6,034 bases of DNA from CAZCWX01 sp964502465 (GTDB taxonomy: Bacteria > Desulfobacterota > Binatia > Bin18), in the NCBI GenBank assembly GCA_964502465.1, contig CAZCWX010000340.1, positions 1-6,034 on the forward strand, in the 5' to 3' direction. Of the stretch, positions 1-5,379 are shown one piece after another; position 1 is the stretch's first letter, and every line of letters begins with the position of its first letter. Made by a program: the position numbers and the translations under genes. Below the pieces are notes generated by a model. The model was given only the letters and a program-made list of their open reading frames with translations, ran no database searches and was not told where the DNA came from.

Positions 1-1
1 C

Positions 2-184
2 CTTTCCCAAGCGAGCCGTCAAATCACCACTCTGCGCGTCAAAGAAGGTCGGTTGTTTGAGGCGTTGGGTACATTGCCCAATTCGTCTGGGGAGCACCAG
101 CCGTCTCGCATTTTGTCTTCACAATCGTGTCAAGCCGTTGGTACTACCGGCAGCACGACGCATGACGCTCGTGCTCCGCCGTGA
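2..184 (+). CDS. Possible C-terminal end of a plus-strand gene entering from the left edge (weak)
   Basis: A plus-strand frame is open from the window edge to a TGA at 182-184, giving 60 residues with no start in view. Its first part (LSQASRQITTLRVKEGRLFE) reads like an ordinary helical protein segment, but I recognise no family. If real, it would converge on the hydrolase gene and overlap its 3' end by about 55 bp. A second plus frame (3-245) is also open here, so openness alone is weak evidence. The minus-strand frames across 1-129 are broken by stops. It could simply be intergenic sequence downstream of the hydrolase. Confidence 0.2.
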   Translation, partial: LSQASRQITTLRVKEGRLFEALGTLPNSSGEHQPSRILSSQSCQAVGTTGSTTHDARAPP

Positions 185-1851
185 AACACGCGCTGAATCG
201 CCGGTCGGCCAACCGTTTCAGTCGCAAAATCTCCCCCGGTGTTGAGGTTGCGATCGAACCTGGGGAAGTTACTGCTCGATACTTCCAGGCGCATACAGGA
301 GCCGGGAGCGAAGAGGTAGCTCGTGGAACCGAGCTGAATGCGGTACTCGTACACCCGCCCGGGCTCAAGCAACTCCGCTCGTGTCAGAGCATTGCGATAG
401 CGTGCCCGCATGATGCCGTCACACAAATTCAGCGTGCGACCATCTGGCGCAACCGCAACCAGCTTGGCCGTCCAGTCGGTATCGCTTCCATCGGTTGCTG
501 CGTAGATAATCGCTTCAACCGGACCAGTCACTTCCATTGGTTCGGTCAGCGGGGCTGACGTGTACACCAGTACATCGTCCCGATCTTCTACGGGACGTTG
601 ATCGCGTGGCCCAGCACTCTGTGCGCCTGGCATCAACGTACACCCACCCCACGTTGGGACTGGACGGTCAGGATCATAGAGGAAGATGTCATGAGCCTCG
701 TGCTCAACTGGGTGAGGCATGAGCTGACCGTCACCACGCAGGCTGTTCGCTCCCCCACCGCTGGTGACGTAGTAACGCGTCGGCACAGCACGCGCCAGCG
801 GCCATTCGTTTTCGCTGCGCCAGACATTTGCGCCCATGACAAAGATGCGGACTGGTGCACCGCTCTCTGGTTGGTCGCGCAAACATTGATCGAACCAGTC
901 GAGGTGGAGCCCGCCCAGATCGACCGCATCGAGTAAGACACCTGGTCCAAAATCTACCTCGCCGACCACGCGGTCAAAGAGACCATGGAGCCAGGGACCA
1001 ACGACAAGGCGCTGTTTGTGGCGAGCACGAGCAGTTTTGCCTTTGGTGCGCATCCCAATAAAGTTTCGCAGGGTGCCTTCCAGGAAAATGTCGTACCAGC
1101 CGCCAATGTGTAACGCCGCAACATCGAGCTGTTCGTACTGGGATTCAATACGCCAGCGTTCCCAATAGTCGTCCAGCGCAGGATGCTGGAGCCACTCACG
1201 GTAGTGGTCTATGAGACCAGGCTCCGTGGCAGGCGGAAAATCAACCAGCGGCAGGTTGCGATACTCTTGCTGCATACCGAAAATTGAACCATACAGCTTG
1301 CGACGAGCAGCGGCTGACGCCTGGGGTAAACGGGACAGCGTTTCCACTGCCATCCCGGCGGTCCAAAACTGGATAAACCCTTGCTGGAAGGCACCGCCTT
1401 GATAGGTCCAGCCTTCATGATAGCCAGAGGAGGTGATTGTCGGCACCATGGCTTTAAGCGCGGGCGGATTGCTCAGGGCTGCCAGCCATTGCGTCGCGCC
1501 AAAGTACGAGGCCCCGTACATCCCCACCTGACCATTTGACCAGGGCTGTGAGGCACACCAGGCGACGGTGTCATAGCCATCCTCAATTTCACTGCCAAAC
1601 AGAGCAAACTGGCCGTCAGACTTGAAACGCCCTCGGGTATCTTGCATAACCACTACGTACCCGCGCTTGGCCGCGCGAAGGGGGCTGAGCAGAGAGAGAG
1701 AAATCAGTGAGAGATCTTTGTTGTATGGTAAGCGAGCGAGCAACACGGGATGTGGTGTCGCATCATCCGGTCGATACACATCGGCGCGTAGGATGACCCC
1801 ATCTCGCATGGGGATCGGGACGTTGCAGTCGATTTTCACCGAGTCGGCCAT
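130..1851 (-). CDS. CocE/NonD family (X-Pro dipeptidyl-peptidase S15-like) serine hydrolase
   Basis: A 573-residue alpha/beta hydrolase of the CocE/NonD group, which includes cocaine esterase, alpha-amino-acid ester hydrolases and glutaryl acylases. These cleave esters or amides through a Ser-Asp-His triad. The N-terminal part shows the family opening MRDGVILRADVYRP (about 15-28), a putative oxyanion-hole Tyr43 in LPYNKD, and the DTRGR motif (71-75). The nucleophile is Ser115 in GMYGASYFG, the acid Asp254 in GGWYDIF and the base His289 in GPWLHG. Spacing closely matches cocaine esterase (Ser117/Asp259/His287, Tyr44). A helical cap lies between about 145 and 240. The C-terminal jelly-roll (PepX_C-like) domain runs from about 330 to the end, with VLVYTSAPL and TDWTAKLVAVAPDG as landmarks. 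No signal peptide is seen, so it is probably cytoplasmic. The ATG is preceded by GAGGAGGAG with AGGAGG 5 nt away, which supports this start. The gene follows msrA after 71 bp. Length is normal and no defect is seen. The family assignment is secure; the natural substrate cannot be told. Confidence 0.93.
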   Translation of the reverse strand: MADSVKIDCNVPIPMRDGVILRADVYRPDDATPHPVLLARLPYNKDLSLISLSLLSPLRAAKRGYVVVMQDTRGRFKSDGQFALFGSEIEDGYDTVAWCASQPWSNGQVGMYGASYFGATQWLAALSNPPALKAMVPTITSSGYHEGWTYQGGAFQQGFIQFWTAGMAVETLSRLPQASAAARRKLYGSIFGMQQEYRNLPLVDFPPATEPGLIDHYREWLQHPALDDYWERWRIESQYEQLDVAALHIGGWYDIFLEGTLRNFIGMRTKGKTARARHKQRLVVGPWLHGLFDRVVGEVDFGPGVLLDAVDLGGLHLDWFDQCLRDQPESGAPVRIFVMGANVWRSENEWPLARAVPTRYYVTSGGGANSLRGDGQLMPHPVEHEAHDIFLYDPDRPVPTWGGCTLMPGAQSAGPRDQRPVEDRDDVLVYTSAPLTEPMEVTGPVEAIIYAATDGSDTDWTAKLVAVAPDGRTLNLCDGIMRARYRNALTRAELLEPGRVYEYRIQLGSTSYLFAPGSCMRLEVSSSNFPRFDRNLNTGGDFATETVGRPAIQRVFHGGARASCVVLPVVPTA

Positions 1852-1854
1852 CGT

Positions 1855-1863
1855 CTCCTCCTC
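1855..1863 (-). promoter_or_regulatory. Ribosome binding site of the CocE-type hydrolase gene
   Basis: On the minus strand GAGGAGGAG precedes the ATG at 1851, with AGGAGG (1857-1862) 5 nt from the start codon. It fixes the start of the hydrolase and shows the gene can be translated independently of msrA upstream. Confidence 0.75.
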
Positions 1864-1922
1864 GACGGGTTTCTCGTATAAACGGGCACGCTAGTGTGAA
1901 AGAGCGGCAGGCGAACAGCAGC

Positions 1923-2492
1923 TTATCGCTTTAACTTATCGAGAAACACTTTACGGAGTTTCGCAATTTTCGGCACAATTACATACTGGCAATAGGGCCA
2001 CATCGGATTCCGCTCATAGTAGCGCTGATGATAGTCTTCTGCTGGGTAGAAAATCTCAAGAGACGAGACCTCTGTCACGATCGGCGCATCCCAGATCTTG
2101 GCTGCAGTCAGTTCTCGCATAGTTTCCTCAGCAATCCGCTTTTGCTCAGGGCTGTGATAGAAAATGACCGAGCGGTACTGTGTGCCGATGTCTGCACCCT
2201 GGCGGTTCAGTGTTGTCGGATCATGGATCGTAAAGAACACCTGCAAGATGTCTTTGAAAGAAATCTCACGGGGATCAAAAACGAGTTGGACGACCTCCGC
2301 ATGTCCAGTGATCCCCTCGCAGACCTCGTAGTAGGTCGGATTCGGCTCTTTCCCGCCCGCATAGCCCGACACCACCTGCTCCACACCTTTCAGTTCGTTG
2401 TAGACCGCCTCGAGACACCAGAAACATCCGCCGCCTAACGTTGCCAGTTCCTTCTCATGCTGTGGATCAAGTTGTACATGTTCACCGCTCAT
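1923..2492 (-). CDS. msrA: Peptide methionine-(S)-S-oxide reductase MsrA
   Basis: A 189-residue MsrA, which reduces the S epimer of methionine sulfoxide in proteins and free methionine, using thioredoxin-type recycling in the cytoplasm. The catalytic motif is GGCFWCLEAVY with nucleophile Cys23. Substrate-pocket residues match E. coli MsrA at a constant offset of 28: Tyr54 (Tyr82), Glu66 in TGHAEVV (Glu94), Asp101 and Tyr106 in DIGTQYRS (Asp129, Tyr134), Cys23 (Cys51). The second Cys of GCFWC (Cys26) and Cys168 in MWPYCQYVI are candidate resolving cysteines; the E. coli-type C-terminal Cys pair is absent, so recycling probably differs. Cys58 lies in YEVCEG. No MsrB domain is fused and no msrB gene is in the window. 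The ATG at 2492 has AAGGGG about 9 nt upstream. A better Shine-Dalgarno lies further upstream before a short overlapping ORF. The frame upstream of the start is closed by a TGA 12 codons back, so little extension is possible. Confidence 0.96.
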   Translation of the reverse strand: MSGEHVQLDPQHEKELATLGGGCFWCLEAVYNELKGVEQVVSGYAGGKEPNPTYYEVCEGITGHAEVVQLVFDPREISFKDILQVFFTIHDPTTLNRQGADIGTQYRSVIFYHSPEQKRIAEETMRELTAAKIWDAPIVTEVSSLEIFYPAEDYHQRYYERNPMWPYCQYVIVPKIAKLRKVFLDKLKR

Positions 2493-2532
2493 AGGTATTG
2501 CCCCTTCTTGCCCTCCATAAAATAGTCGTCAT
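2482..2532 (-). CDS. Possible 16-residue leader peptide overlapping the msrA start
   Basis: A short ORF reads MTTILWRARRGNTYER and stops at a TGA 11 nt inside msrA, in a different frame. What supports it is the near-perfect AAGGAGGT Shine-Dalgarno 8 nt before its ATG, stronger than the one directly before msrA. Ribosomes ending here would be placed beside the msrA ATG, so translational coupling is plausible. Three of its four arginine codons are AGG, AGA and AGG, often rare in bacteria. However, they coincide with the purine-rich stretch that would also serve as the msrA ribosome binding site. The peptide has no similarity I recognise. It may be a leader or coupling ORF, or the strong site may be fortuitous. 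Confidence 0.35.
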   Translation of the reverse strand: MTTILWRARRGNTYER

Positions 2533-2540
2533 GCGTTTGA

Positions 2541-2547
2541 CCTCCTT
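2541..2547 (-). promoter_or_regulatory. Strong Shine-Dalgarno (AAGGAGG) upstream of the msrA leader ORF
   Basis: Minus-strand AAGGAGGT is followed by an 8-nt spacer and the ATG at 2532, close to an ideal anti-Shine-Dalgarno match at ideal spacing. It is about 48 nt upstream of the msrA ATG, too far to serve that codon directly, which suggests the intervening short ORF is translated. Confidence 0.5.
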
Positions 2548-2598
2548 TTCCCTACCATAGCTGTTCACTTCTGTGGAGGGCTATTTTCCAGTGGGATG

Positions 2599-3012
2599 TT
2601 ATTCCTTGCCCCCTGACCCCTCTTGCACGTCCGTGACTAAAAACTGTCTTTTTCTGGTGTCAAGCTGTCCCTCGATCGTGAGAGGTTTCCCTATCACATC
2701 GGGCGTCAGAAGTCGTCCGATGTGAGTGTCAGGGCCATAAAAGCGCACCTGCCGCAGAAGAACTCCCCATTTCACTGCTTGTACTCGCTCCGTACGGGTG
2801 AGTTCCTCTACTTTGCCGACTCTGAGGAGCAGAGGCTTGTCTTGTATGAGGATACTCACCGTTACGAGATCATCGCGCTGCTGCTCCTCAAGCGGGAGGA
2901 GCGTCCCTGTTATGCGCATCTGCCTAGGTTGTTCGAGATCCGCAGGCTGTGCAGATACTGCACTGACATGCCCCAGCGAGACGAGCAGTATGAACACGAG
3001 TTGATATAGCAT
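2599..3012 (-). CDS. Small exported protein of unknown function
   Basis: A 137-residue protein I do not recognise. Residues 1-21 look like a Sec signal peptide: hydrophobic core LVFILLVSLGHV, then AVSA followed by QP, predicting signal peptidase I cleavage after Ala21. The n-region carries no Lys or Arg, which is unusual. No lipobox Cys is present. The mature part is about 116 residues, without cysteines or membrane segments, and alternates short beta-like strands (MRITGTLLP, LVTVSILIQ, PLLLRVGKV, LLRQVRFYG, LTIEGQL, RQFLVTDV). That pattern would suit a small beta-barrel such as an OB-like fold, but this is inference. The C terminus is a polar tail. The ATG has AAGGAG 10 nt upstream. It sits 99 bp after an aldo/keto reductase gene and 106 bp before the msrA start. 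Location is probably periplasmic or secreted. Confidence 0.75.
   Translation of the reverse strand: MLYQLVFILLVSLGHVSAVSAQPADLEQPRQMRITGTLLPLEEQQRDDLVTVSILIQDKPLLLRVGKVEELTRTERVQAVKWGVLLRQVRFYGPDTHIGRLLTPDVIGKPLTIEGQLDTRKRQFLVTDVQEGSGGKE
2636..2663 (-). promoter_or_regulatory. Candidate internal promoter for msrA
   Basis: On the minus strand a perfect TTGACA (2658-2663) is followed after 16 nt by TTTAGT (2636-2641), 4 of 6 to the consensus -10. It lies inside the 3' end of the exported-protein gene and would start a transcript near 2628, about 100 nt before the msrA leader ORF. Both boxes are also coding sequence, so a chance match is quite possible. Confidence 0.28.
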
Positions 3013-3050
3013 GATCCTTTTTCTCCTTCGGTGTGGTCTCGGTGAGGCAG

Positions 3051-3095
3051 GGCGAAATCCGGGGTCTTGTCACCAAAGGACTTCCCAGATTTCAC
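3051..3095. other. Long imperfect hairpin between the aldo/keto reductase and exported-protein genes
   Basis: GGCGAAATCCGGG (3051-3063) pairs with CCCAGATTTCACC (3083-3095) at 11 of 13 positions. An inner GTCTT/AGGAC arm (3064-3068 with 3077-3081) extends the stem around an 8-nt loop, with T3082 bulged. It begins 16 nt after the stop of the upstream reductase and ends about 38 nt before the next start codon. No T-run follows it on the minus strand, so it is not a classical intrinsic terminator. It may be an mRNA 3'-end stabiliser, a weak terminator or a leader structure. Confidence 0.45.
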
Positions 3096-3111
3096 CTCAT
3101 TCTCGCTGGAC

Positions 3112-4062
3112 TCATACCGGTGCGAGGGGAGCCAGCGCATTGACCTCTGCGAGTTCTGCAGTCGAAAGCTTCCAGTTCGCCGCTGTGGCATTTGCACGTA
3201 CCTGCTCGGGCGTGGTTGCACCAGCGATAACTGAGGTCACACAGGGATGGGCGGCCAGCCATGACATTGCCAGTTCGAGAATCGTATGGCCGCGCTTTTC
3301 AGCGAAGGCTTGCAGTGCTTCAATCTTCGTAAAGTTTTCCTCTGAAGCCCATCCCTTGAAGTAGCCGAGGGTGGCCAGTCGTGTTCCGGCAGGAAGCGCC
3401 TCACCTCGCCGGTACTTGCCTGTCAGCAGACCGCTGGCGAGCGGGAAGTATGGTAACTGCCCCAGACCGTATTGTTCACAGGCGGGGATGACATCGTGTT
3501 CAACCGCACGCTTCAGCAAACTCCACTCGTTCTGAGCAGTAGCGAAATGCACCACGTTGTGTTTTTGTGCCTGGGCCGTTGCTGCTGCCATTTGCGCATC
3601 CGAGAAGTTTGAGCAGCCAATGGCGCGTACTTTGCCTTGACGGACAAGGTCGTCCAAGGCCGCAAGGGTCTCCTCGATCGGCGTGGTCGGATCGGGGTAA
3701 TGCATCTGGTAGAGGTCGACCCAATCCGTGCGCAGCCGTTGCAGACTGGCTTCGAGGCAACCAACGATATACTCTCGCGTTCCCCACCGCTCACCTTTTT
3801 TCCGCATAAAGGCAACGCCGCCAAATTTGCTTGCCAGTACGATGTCCTTGCGACGCGGACCGAGCACCTGACCAATAAAGTCCTCGGACTGACCGTTACC
3901 GTACATATCTGCGGTGTCGAAAAAGGTCATACCCGCGTCGAGGGCGGCGTTGATCACCGCGCGACTTGCCGCCAGGTCAATCTTCATACCGAAGTTGTTA
4001 CAGCCAAGACCCACAAGACTCGCCTCAAGTCCCGCTGTCCCGAGTGGACGCTTCTCCATCAT
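3112..4062 (-). CDS. Aldo/keto reductase family oxidoreductase
   Basis: A 316-residue aldo/keto reductase, a cytoplasmic TIM-barrel enzyme that typically reduces aldehydes or ketones with NADPH. The catalytic tetrad is complete: Asp49 and Tyr54 in FFDTADMYGNG, Lys79 in LASKFGG and His121 in LYQMHYPDP. Cofactor-side motifs are GCSNFS (149-154), PLASGLLTGKYRRG (207-220) and SVIAGATTPEQVRAN (277-291). The SGLLTGKY loop and a length near 315 place it with the bacterial YajO/Tas/general-stress-like reductases rather than with the neighbouring reductase. The substrate cannot be deduced. The start is well supported: AAAGGAGGAGG lies just upstream, although two adjacent ATGs (4060-4062 and 4057-4059) are both at usable spacing. 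It follows the other aldo/keto reductase by 59 bp on the same strand, so co-transcription is likely. Confidence 0.94.
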   Translation of the reverse strand: MMEKRPLGTAGLEASLVGLGCNNFGMKIDLAASRAVINAALDAGMTFFDTADMYGNGQSEDFIGQVLGPRRKDIVLASKFGGVAFMRKKGERWGTREYIVGCLEASLQRLRTDWVDLYQMHYPDPTTPIEETLAALDDLVRQGKVRAIGCSNFSDAQMAAATAQAQKHNVVHFATAQNEWSLLKRAVEHDVIPACEQYGLGQLPYFPLASGLLTGKYRRGEALPAGTRLATLGYFKGWASEENFTKIEALQAFAEKRGHTILELAMSWLAAHPCVTSVIAGATTPEQVRANATAANWKLSTAELAEVNALAPLAPV

Positions 4063-4063
4063 T

Positions 4064-4073
4064 CCTCCTCCTT
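4064..4073 (-). promoter_or_regulatory. Ribosome binding site serving two tandem ATG codons
   Basis: AAAGGAGGAGG lies immediately before the ATGATG start of the downstream aldo/keto reductase. Depending on which AGG register is used, spacing suits the first or the second ATG, so the product may start at Met1 or Met2. Confidence 0.6.
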
Positions 4074-4121
4074 TGTTGCAGTGTGATTCACAAGTCGGCC
4101 AAAGCTACCACGTTCCTTTCT

Positions 4122-5177
4122 TCAATTCGACTGGGAAGCAGTTGGTGGAGGAACTGGTGCGGTTGGGTCGATCAACCCCAGTTGCTTCAGTTCTGCCCAG
4201 AAATCAGCCGGGATCTCTTGTTGGAAATAAACGATATTCGCTTGCAATTCGGCGACGGAGCGTGCGCCGGGGATAATGGCGGTGACGGCAGGATGCCCAA
4301 ACGGGAATTGCAACGCTGCCGCTGGTAACGCTACGCGGTGCCGTTGGCAAACCTCCTCGATCTGACGAACCCAGGCCAGCATACTGGGTGATGCTGGTTG
4401 GTAGTTGTAATAGGCTCCTTCAACTGCACCGGTCGCCAAGATTCCGGAATTATACGGTCCGCCGATGATAACGCTGATGTGCTTCTTCTCGCACAAGGGC
4501 AAGAACTTATTCATCGGCTGCTGCTCGAGCAGGGTGTAACGCCCGGCCAGCAGAAAGCAGTCAAAATCTCCAGCCTGCGCGAAATCGGCGAGCATCTGCC
4601 ATTGGTTCATACCGACCCCAATGGCTTGAATCACACCCTGGCGACGCAGGTCGTCAAGAATCGGATAAGCGTTCTTCATCGCCGCGTCAAAATGGCTGAC
4701 TTCATAAGGATCTCGTCCAGGCTGGATGCTGATTGCTTCGTCAGGATCGTGCATCAGCACGATGTCGATCCGCTCGAGGTGCAGGCGCTTCAGGCTTTCC
4801 TCGATCGATCGCTCAATCGCGTCGCGCGAGTAATCGATCACCCCACGAAAAGGTAGCGCGTCGGCAAAAATGTCGATGGCTTGCTTCTGGCCTGGTTCCA
4901 GTGGCACGAGGGACCAACCGACTTTGGTCGAAATCACCACTTGATCACGTGGGTAACGGGCCAAGCCTTTGCCCAAGCGCAGTTCACTTAATCCATACCC
5001 ATACAGGGGTGCAGTATCAAAGTAGCGCACCCCGGCGTTATAGGCGGCAGCGATGGTATCGAGTGCAGCCTGCTCCTCGACTGCACTATAGATATTGCCG
5101 AGCGTGGTGCCGCCGAGACCGAACTGCGTAACGGAGAGTGAAGTATTGCCAATCTGTCGTCGTTGATGTGCGTTCAT
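4122..5177 (-). CDS. Aldo/keto reductase, L-fucose / D-threo-aldose 1-dehydrogenase-like
   Basis: A 351-residue aldo/keto reductase with a complete tetrad: Asp54 and Tyr59 in RYFDTAPLYGYG, Lys85 in VISTKVG and His143 in IVLMHDPDE. The long insert around 95-118, the AGRYTLLEQ motif (211-219) and GGPYNSGILATG (239-250) followed by YYNYQ are typical of the branch containing L-fucose dehydrogenase, D-threo-aldose 1-dehydrogenase and pyridoxal 4-dehydrogenase. These oxidise a sugar or pyridoxal to the lactone with NAD(P)+. The cofactor-binding end is AIIPGARSVAELQANI (300-315). A short Pro-rich tail (about 338-346) follows. No sugar transporter, lactonase or dehydratase gene is in the window, so a sugar pathway is not supported by context and the substrate stays open. 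The ATG has AGGAAGGG five nt upstream and a near-consensus promoter about 50 nt upstream, making this the likely first gene of its unit. Confidence 0.92.
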   Translation of the reverse strand: MNAHQRRQIGNTSLSVTQFGLGGTTLGNIYSAVEEQAALDTIAAAYNAGVRYFDTAPLYGYGLSELRLGKGLARYPRDQVVISTKVGWSLVPLEPGQKQAIDIFADALPFRGVIDYSRDAIERSIEESLKRLHLERIDIVLMHDPDEAISIQPGRDPYEVSHFDAAMKNAYPILDDLRRQGVIQAIGVGMNQWQMLADFAQAGDFDCFLLAGRYTLLEQQPMNKFLPLCEKKHISVIIGGPYNSGILATGAVEGAYYNYQPASPSMLAWVRQIEEVCQRHRVALPAAALQFPFGHPAVTAIIPGARSVAELQANIVYFQQEIPADFWAELKQLGLIDPTAPVPPPTASQSN

Positions 5178-5227
5178 TGTTCCCTTCCTGTAGACTGAGT
5201 CGTTCCGGGTCGGTGTCGTCTCGCCAG

Positions 5228-5257
5228 ATTATCGTAACAGAAGTATAGCGGTGTCAA
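5228..5257 (-). promoter_or_regulatory. Sigma70-type promoter for the L-fucose dehydrogenase-like gene
   Basis: On the minus strand TTGACA (5252-5257, 6 of 6) is separated by 18 nt from GATAAT (5228-5233, 5 of 6). Transcription would begin near 5221, leaving a leader of about 44 nt before the ATG at 5177. It lies in a true intergenic gap and directly after a terminator-like hairpin of the preceding gene, which strengthens the call. Confidence 0.7.
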
Positions 5258-5263
5258 CTCAAT

Positions 5264-5302
5264 CGGGTATCAACAGGAAGCAGAAACAGTCTGCGGGTAT
5301 CA
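5264..5302. repeat. Pair of 9-bp direct repeats upstream of the promoter
   Basis: CGGGTATCA occurs at 5264-5272 and again at 5294-5302, exactly 30 bp apart (about three helical turns). The pair lies just upstream of the -35 box, at roughly -43 to -81 relative to the inferred transcription start. That is where an activator would bind. Function is inferred from position only; a 9-bp repeat can arise by chance. Confidence 0.35.
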
Positions 5303-5314
5303 CGGAGGGCTGAA

Positions 5315-5350
5315 AAGAGGGCAGGGGACCTGCATTGCACAGGTCCCCTG
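5315..5350 (-). terminator. Intrinsic terminator of the repeat-tailed protein gene
   Basis: CAGGGGACCTG (5322-5332) and CAGGTCCCCTG (5340-5350) form a perfect 11-bp stem with a 7-nt loop, starting 29 nt after the TAG stop of the upstream minus-strand gene. On the minus strand it is followed by CCCTCTTTTCA, a short T-rich run. This fits a Rho-independent terminator that separates this gene from the next promoter. The T-run is short, so efficiency may be moderate. Confidence 0.75.
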
Positions 5351-5379
5351 GGTACTGGGGAGGGGCGTGCGTGGGGGAG

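Noticed and set aside
65..81. TTGGG/CCCAA small hairpin downstream of the hydrolase as a possible terminator
   Set aside because: The stem is only 5 bp, with no T-run on the minus strand.
181..936. Several plus-strand open frames antisense to the hydrolase C-terminal domain
   Set aside because: No ribosome binding sites or domain features were seen, and the minus strand encodes conserved hydrolase sequence throughout.
1864..1915. Possible promoter for the hydrolase gene (CTTTCA/TTTCAC with TATACG)
   Set aside because: The spacing is 15-16 nt and the -35 match is poor, too weak to list.
2028..2438. Long plus-strand open frame antisense to msrA
   Set aside because: The minus-strand protein here has every MsrA catalytic residue; the plus frame has no recognisable motif and is a shadow.
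2511..2587. CCCTCCA/TGGAGGG and AAAATAG/CTATTTT inverted matches flanking the msrA leader region
   Set aside because: The two arms occur in swapped order, so they cannot form one continuous stem; 7-bp matches about 55 nt apart are likely chance.
3500..3875. Alternative minus-strand open frames inside the second aldo/keto reductase
   Set aside because: They lie wholly within a gene with a complete catalytic tetrad, and their Arg/Ser-rich translations are typical of out-of-frame reading.
4082..4092. TGTGATTCACA palindrome in the gap between the two aldo/keto reductases, resembling CRP half-sites
   Set aside because: The TGTGA and TCACA arms are separated by 1 nt, not the 6 nt a CRP site needs, and there is no promoter beside it.
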